A stretch of 64,000 nt of DNA from Nocardioides antri (lineage in GTDB: Bacteria > Actinomycetota > Actinomycetes > Propionibacteriales > Nocardioidaceae): positions 28,086 to 92,085 of the forward strand of contig NZ_VUJW01000004.1 of the NCBI RefSeq assembly GCF_008373765.1, given 5' to 3'. The position numbers and the translations under genes were made by a program. Positions 61,491 to 64,000 of this stretch are shown one piece after another. The notes beneath the pieces were generated by a model. That model saw only the letters and a program-made list of their open reading frames with translations. It made no database searches and was not told the DNA's origin. The number at the start of each line of letters is the position of its first letter. Position 1 is the stretch's first letter.

Positions 61491-62486
61491 CTACTCGGTC
61501 CCGCCCTGCTTGACCGGTCGCTCCACCGCCTCCGGCTCGTGGTGGTCGCCGCGGTGACCGAACGGCAGCAGCTGCAGGACGAGGACGACGACGGCGCCGA
61601 CTAGGAGCCCGGCCAGGGCGGAGAAGAACGTGTTGACCATCCAGGCCAGGGTCGGCCCGAGGACGGAGACGTCGACCGCGTGGTGGACGTCCTCCTCGAG
61701 GTGGTGGACCCAGTCGTACGGCGCGTGCCACCAGCCGACCTCGGCCAGGTTGACGAGCAGGATGTGCCCGCCGACCCAGAGCATCGCGATCGTGCCGACG
61801 ACGGAGATGAACGCGAGCAGCTTCGGCATCGCGGCGACCAGGCCGTGGCCCAGCCGCTGCGAGAACGCGGACCTGCGCTGGGTGAGCAGGAGCCCGGCGT
61901 CGTCCATCTTCACGATCAGCGCGACGACGCCGTACACCGCGATCGTGATCGTGAAGGCGACGACGACGAGGATCGCGAGCCGGGCCCAGAAGCCCTCGTC
62001 GGCGACCTCGTCGAGCGCGATGACCATGATCTCGGCGGAGAGGATCAGGTCGGTGCGGACGGCACCGGAGATCATCTCCTTCTCGGCCTCGGGACCGACC
62101 TCGGTGACCGGGACGTCGTGGTCGTGGTGGCCAGCGATCCAGCCCCAGACCTTGTGGGCACCCTCGTAGGCCAGGAAGGTGCCGCCGATCATGAGGATGA
62201 TCGGCAGCGCGTCGGGCAGGAACTCGCTGAGCAGCAGCGCCAGCGGCAGGATGATCAGCAGCTTGTTGCGGATCGAGCCGAACGCGATCCTCTTGACGAT
62301 CGGGAGCTCGCGCTCCGCGGCGAGGCCGTGGACGTACTGCGGCGTCACCGCGGTGTCGTCGACGACCACGCCGGCCGCCTTCGTCGTCGCCCGGCCGGCC
62401 GCGGCCCCGACGTCGTCGACCGACGCGGCCGCCAGCCTGGCGATCGCGGCGACGTCGTCGAGGAGTCCGAAGAGACCTGCGCTCAT
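61491..62486 (-). CDS. DUF808 family membrane protein (YedI-like)
   Basis: A 331-residue integral membrane protein beginning [20 protein letters not shown], the DUF808/YedI family hallmark. About seven helices; conserved block [20 protein letters not shown] and [20 protein letters not shown]. Function unknown; no catalytic motif. The His-rich segment [13 protein letters not shown] and [13 protein letters not shown] could bind metal. ATG overlaps the stop of the acyltransferase gene (ATGA), so the two form an operon. Confidence 0.87.
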   Translation of the reverse strand: MSAGLFGLLDDVAAIARLAAASVDDVGAAAGRATTKAAGVVVDDTAVTPQYVHGLAAERELPIVKRIAFGSIRNKLLIILPLALLLSEFLPDALPIILMIGGTFLAYEGAHKVWGWIAGHHDHDVPVTEVGPEAEKEMISGAVRTDLILSAEIMVIALDEVADEGFWARLAILVVVAFTITIAVYGVVALIVKMDDAGLLLTQRRSAFSQRLGHGLVAAMPKLLAFISVVGTIAMLWVGGHILLVNLAEVGWWHAPYDWVHHLEEDVHHAVDVSVLGPTLAWMVNTFFSALAGLLVGAVVVLVLQLLPFGHRGDHHEPEAVERPVKQGGTE

Positions 62487-63571
62487 CGTCCGGCCATCTG
62501 TTTCTGCATGGCCGGAAGGCTACCGGGATCCTGCGCGACCGCGGTCAGCTCCACCGCCTGCTTCACCTGCTGCTCGGCCTTGCCGAACGGGTCGACCAGG
62601 AGCTGGAGCCGGTGCGACACCGGGGGCGCAGCGAGCAGCAGAGCGAGCACCACCCCGCCGAGGAACGTGACGGGCGGCGCGGCCACCGGGTGCGCGGCGG
62701 CCCACTCCACGTAGCCGGCGTACTCCAGACCACGGATGACGAACCCGTGGCAGAGGTAGACCACGAGGGTGGCCGCCCCCATCCGGCTGAACCACCCGGA
62801 GAGCCGCGGCACCAGCGCGAGGAACGCGAGCGTCCCTGCGACACCGATCCCGAGCAGCACCAGCCGGGTGACGGCACCCCGGGCGTCGGAGGCGCCGAGG
62901 TCGTCGTACGGCGTCGCGTAGTAGAGCCAGTGGGTCCCGGCCAGCTCGTCGGTGCGCGCGGTGAGCAGCCACAGGCCGAGGAACGTCGCGCCGGCCACCC
63001 AGCGAGCGCCGGGGCCGCGGAGCACCTCCAGCCGCTCGGGCGTCGTGTGCACACCGAGGACGAAGAACGGGATCAGGCCGAGCATCCGGGTCAGGTCGAA
63101 CATCTCGGCGTTCTCGCCCTGGACCGTGCCGGACCACAGGCACAGGACCACGGCGGCGGCCACTGCCAGCACCGCCGGCAGCCCCCGGAACAGGGGTGTC
63201 GCCAAGCGCCAGACGATGAGCGCGGTGAGGAACCACAGGGGCCAGTGCGGGTCCGTGAACAGGTCCTCGAGCTCCTCACCTCCGAAGTAGAGGCGGAAGA
63301 ACGCCATCAGGCACTCGAAGAGGACGTACGGCACCGCGACCGTGCGCACGAGGTTCCAGAGCCGGTCGGGCGAGTAGTCGAAGGTGCGGGACAGGTAGCC
63401 GGTGACGAAGACGAAGGCCGGCATGTGCCACGCGTACAGGAAGTCGTAGGCGTGGCCGACCAGTCCTTCGGACGGAAGCAACGCCCAAGCGTGACCGATG
63501 ACGACCAGCGTCACCAGCGCCATCTTGGCGTTGTCCAGCCAGGGGTCCCGAGCGATCCGTGAGGAGGGCAT
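62483..63571 (-). CDS. Acyltransferase 3 family membrane protein
   Basis: A 362-residue membrane protein with about ten helices. It begins with [20 protein letters not shown] and IGHAWALL, the family His-bearing motif of O-acyltransferases (OafA/YrhL-like), followed by [12 protein letters not shown]. Such proteins acylate sugars of the cell surface or antibiotics. ATG 63571 is chosen because homology starts after it. Coupled to the DUF808 gene. Confidence 0.86.
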   Translation of the reverse strand: MPSSRIARDPWLDNAKMALVTLVVIGHAWALLPSEGLVGHAYDFLYAWHMPAFVFVTGYLSRTFDYSPDRLWNLVRTVAVPYVLFECLMAFFRLYFGGEELEDLFTDPHWPLWFLTALIVWRLATPLFRGLPAVLAVAAAVVLCLWSGTVQGENAEMFDLTRMLGLIPFFVLGVHTTPERLEVLRGPGARWVAGATFLGLWLLTARTDELAGTHWLYYATPYDDLGASDARGAVTRLVLLGIGVAGTLAFLALVPRLSGWFSRMGAATLVVYLCHGFVIRGLEYAGYVEWAAAHPVAAPPVTFLGGVVLALLLAAPPVSHRLQLLVDPFGKAEQQVKQAVELTAVAQDPGSLPAMQKQMAGR

Positions 63572-63705
63572 CGCGGACCTTGGTACCCGGACCGACGAGC
63601 GCAAGCCAAATCGTCTGACAGTCCTCCGGCGGAGGCTGGTGGGCGAGGACCTCGCTCTGTCCGCGGCCTCGCGCCGGGCCGGCGCGACCGTCGCTGGCGC
63701 GCATC

Positions 63706-63731
63706 ACCGTTCTTCAAAGAATCCAGAACCT
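63706..63731 (-). repeat. 26-base motif, inverted copy of 10599-10622
   Basis: Its complement reads GGTTCTGGATTC then TTTGAAGAACGGTG. Only one base is added relative to the copy before HNH gene 1, but the orientation to the HNH gene is reversed. Confidence 0.7.
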
Positions 63732-63780
63732 GGCGGCCTGAATGGCCACTTGCCGTCCACACCGAGGAACCAACCGATCC

Positions 63781-63841
63781 CTGTCCACAGGCGGGTTCCG
63801 GGCGCATGGAGATGTCGGTTCGCGGCGGTTGAATAGGCGTC
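63781..63841 (+). promoter_or_regulatory. 61-base leader of HNH gene 3, shared with HNH gene 1
   Basis: Same start CTGTCCACAGGCGGGTTCCG and the same distance to ATG as the leader at 10876-10936; 6 mismatches in 61 bases. It ends GGTTGAATAGGCGTC before the ATG. Confidence 0.6.
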
Positions 63842-64000
63842 ATGGATCTCGGGACCGCCTCTCTCCTCCACCCGGCCGACGGGTCGAGGTCGGAGGAGCT
63901 GCTGGCCGGGATCCGCGCCCACCGCACCGTTATCGCGGAGCGGGAGATCGCCACGCTTCGCGCGATCGCCGAATGGGCCGGCGAGCACGTCGTGGATGAG
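63842..64000 (+). CDS. DUF222/HNH endonuclease copy 3, cut off by window end
   Basis: Only the first 53 codons are visible. MDLGTASLLHPADGSRSEEL and AIAEWAGEHVVDE match the start of copy 1 (MDLGTAPIF..., QIAEWAAEHVVSE). Whether the HNH part is intact cannot be seen. Leader conservation and shared N-terminus show a recent common origin with copy 1. Confidence 0.8.
   Translation, partial: MDLGTASLLHPADGSRSEELLAGIRAHRTVIAEREIATLRAIAEWAGEHVVDE

Overview
The window is high-GC DNA (visibly about 70 percent or more) with dense genes, frequent GTG starts and 1-4 base gene overlaps. Gene content and order point to a Nocardioides-like actinomycete: rodA-pbp2-mreDCB-ndk and mtrA-mtrB-lpqB-comF-hpf in the Streptomyces order, moeZ-tetR-DUF3107 in the mycobacterial order, a complete mce lipid-import operon, and several DUF222/HNH (13E12-type) genes. 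The genus is inferred; no rRNA or tRNA gene was found.

Layout. 1-6446: a cut-off polytopic membrane protein, thiol peroxidase, an alkyltransferase-like protein, moeZ, tetR, DUF3107, a PP2C phosphatase and a small DUF4177-like protein. 6451-10488: a split NHEJ set (LigD-type polymerase, ATP-dependent ligase, Ku) with an L-2-hydroxyglutarate-oxidase-like gene in between. 10489-12913: an accessory pocket with palindromic repeats, a DUF222/HNH gene, a small unknown gene and the tail of a lost MmyB-type regulator. 12931-19453: cell elongation genes rodA, pbp2, mreD, mreC, mreB, then ndk. 19463-24680: a TetR repressor divergent from an ALDH-SDR-P450-MpaB operon. 25049-29515: HxlR/cupin and MerR/acyl-CoA dehydrogenase divergons with palindromic operators. 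29617-34524: a second HNH gene behind an SOS-like box, then stress and orphan genes, the last two less GC-rich. 34643-41881: TetR, two DUF2236 paralogs, and a FadD / DUF2236 / APH-type kinase (frameshifted) / ACAD10-11-type dehydrogenase operon with a convergent SDR. 41893-52073: mce operon (yrbEA, yrbEB, mceA-F, one mce-associated gene), preceded by a lipoprotein and a TetR gene. 52106-59833: YcaQ-like glycosylase, NarL-type regulator, hpf, comF, lpqB, mtrB, mtrA. 59914-63571: ahcY, DUF808 and acyltransferase-3 membrane proteins. From 63842 a third DUF222/HNH gene runs off the end.

The central 30 kb looks like a lipid or carboxylate import and catabolism region: mce uptake, CoA ligase, four acyl-CoA or acyl-type dehydrogenases and reductases, P450 and MpaB-type oxygenases, each block under its own repressor with a visible palindrome. 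The gene set FadD + APH kinase + ACAD10/11-like + SDR resembles the known 4-hydroxyacid (levulinate, lva) route, here with a frameshift in the kinase. A second theme is short mobile-looking DNA: one 22-base repeat read in the same frame inside three unrelated genes, a palindromic repeat family around ku and the first HNH gene, and two HNH copies sharing a 61-base upstream leader.
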